6,825 nt of DNA from JAAZXR01 sp040265175 (GTDB lineage Bacteria; Myxococcota_A; Polyangia; Nannocystales; Nannocystaceae), in contig JBDQGY010000225.1 of NCBI GenBank assembly GCA_040265175.1, positions 1-6,825 of the forward strand, in the 5' to 3' direction. A program made the translations under genes and the position numbers. The notes below the pieces were generated by a model. It saw nothing but the letters and a program-made list of their open reading frames with translations, made no database searches and was not told where the DNA came from. Shown piece by piece: positions 6,236 to 6,825 of this stretch; the first letter of the stretch is position 1, and every line of letters begins with the position of its first letter.

Positions 6236-6825
6236 TCACGCTTGCTCTTCGCCCTGCTCTGCCTCAGCCTCAGCCATCATCGCGTCATAAATCTGGTGAG
6301 ACGACGCCTCAAGATTGCGGACCAGATCCTGGAGCCGCTCCTTCGCCACATTGGCTTGAAGTCCCTGTCTCAGCGCCTGAAGATCCGCGATGATGTCGCG
6401 CCGGTCCACATCGCCCAATTTGTCTCCAAACGCCTCGAGGGAGCGCTCACATGTGTACAGCAGCGTCTCACCGGCGTTGCGCACCTCCGCGAGTTCGCGC
6501 CGATCAGCGTCACCGAGGCGTTTCTCGGCGGCTTCACGCTCGAGCTCCTCAATCTTGTCGTCCGACAAGCCGCTCATCGGTTGCACAGTCATCGACGCGT
6601 TCCGCCCAGACGCGATGTCCTCCGCGGCGACGGACAAGATGCCGTTGGCGTCAATTTCGAAGGTGACCTTAATTTGTGGGACACCCCGCGGCGCCGGTGG
6701 GATGTCGGTCAACTGCAATCGTGCGAGCGACCGGTTGTCCACGGCCATCTCTCGGAGCCCCTGCAACACGTGAACTGGCACAACGGGTAGTTTATCGACG
6801 CTGGTGCTGAACACCTCCGAACGCC
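6236..6825 (-). CDS. dnaK: DnaK (Hsp70) chaperone, C-terminal part only (5' end off the window)
   Basis: The last 195 residues of an Hsp70; the ATPase domain and the start lie beyond the right edge. Visible residues 1-85 form the substrate-binding beta domain, beginning in the SEVFST motif, with HVLQGLREMAVDNRSL, IPPAPRGVPQIKVTF and DANGILSV. The helical lid follows (about 86-185). The protein ends in an Ala/Glu-rich stretch (MAEAEAEQGEEQA) and lacks the acidic tail with EEVKD-type ending seen in many housekeeping DnaKs. In the family, ATP-driven cycles bind and release unfolded or regulated clients with DnaJ, here encoded next. The downstream order dnaK, dnaJ, MglA-like GTPase, histidine kinase, all on one strand with short gaps, suggests co-expression. 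Whether this is the housekeeping copy or a paralogue cannot be settled from this fragment. Confidence 0.96.
   Translation of the reverse strand, partial: RSEVFSTSVDKLPVVPVHVLQGLREMAVDNRSLARLQLTDIPPAPRGVPQIKVTFEIDANGILSVAAEDIASGRNASMTVQPMSGLSDDKIEELEREAAEKRLGDADRRELAEVRNAGETLLYTCERSLEAFGDKLGDVDRRDIIADLQALRQGLQANVAKERLQDLVRNLEASSHQIYDAMMAEAEAEQGEEQA

Noticed and set aside
6113..6790. 225-residue plus-strand reading frame antisense to dnaK and the start of dnaJ
   Set aside because: Arg/Leu/His-rich with no motif, and it spans two well-supported genes on the opposite strand.

Overview
The window looks like chromosome from a myxobacterium or close relative (Myxococcota, formerly Deltaproteobacteria). 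The evidence is high GC content with GC-rich third codon positions, an eukaryotic-like Ser/Thr kinase with a long Pro/Lys-rich linker and PEGA domains, an MglA-type small GTPase, and a soluble histidine kinase, all packed tightly. This assignment rests on gene types and motifs, not on a database match.

Layout. Almost everything reads on the minus strand, so transcription runs right to left. At the right edge is the C-terminal third of a DnaK (6236 to the edge; its N-terminus lies outside). It is followed after about 24 bp by a zinc-finger DnaJ (5102-6211), after 26 bp by an MglA-like GTPase (4392-5075), and, with a 4-bp stop/start overlap, by a PAS-less soluble histidine kinase (3127-4395). 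About 90 bp further on is a small protein of about 90 residues (2766-3032, or 3047 if a GTG start is used). One small plus-strand gene (2414-2776) converges on it and overlaps its 3' end by 11 bp. A 167-bp divergent spacer (2247-2413) separates this gene from a large minus-strand transmembrane Ser/Thr protein kinase (GTG near 2246, running off the left edge). The kinase's last visible part is a pair of PEGA domains.

How the genes may work together. The dnaK-dnaJ-GTPase-kinase run has operon spacing, a strong ribosome binding site and an overlapping start for the histidine kinase. It therefore looks like one transcription unit joining an Hsp70/Hsp40 pair to a polarity/motility-type GTPase and a signalling kinase. 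Both chaperones lack a standard element: the DnaK lacks the usual acidic C-terminal tail, and the DnaJ lacks a Gly/Phe-rich linker. That suggests specialised paralogues rather than the housekeeping pair. The GTPase keeps the MglA signature (Thr78, Gln82, Arg53) but has Ala at the position equivalent to Ras Gly12. The Ser/Thr kinase is a separate unit. No RNA genes, mobile elements, CRISPR arrays or long repeats were seen, and there is no gene-free stretch over 300 bases.
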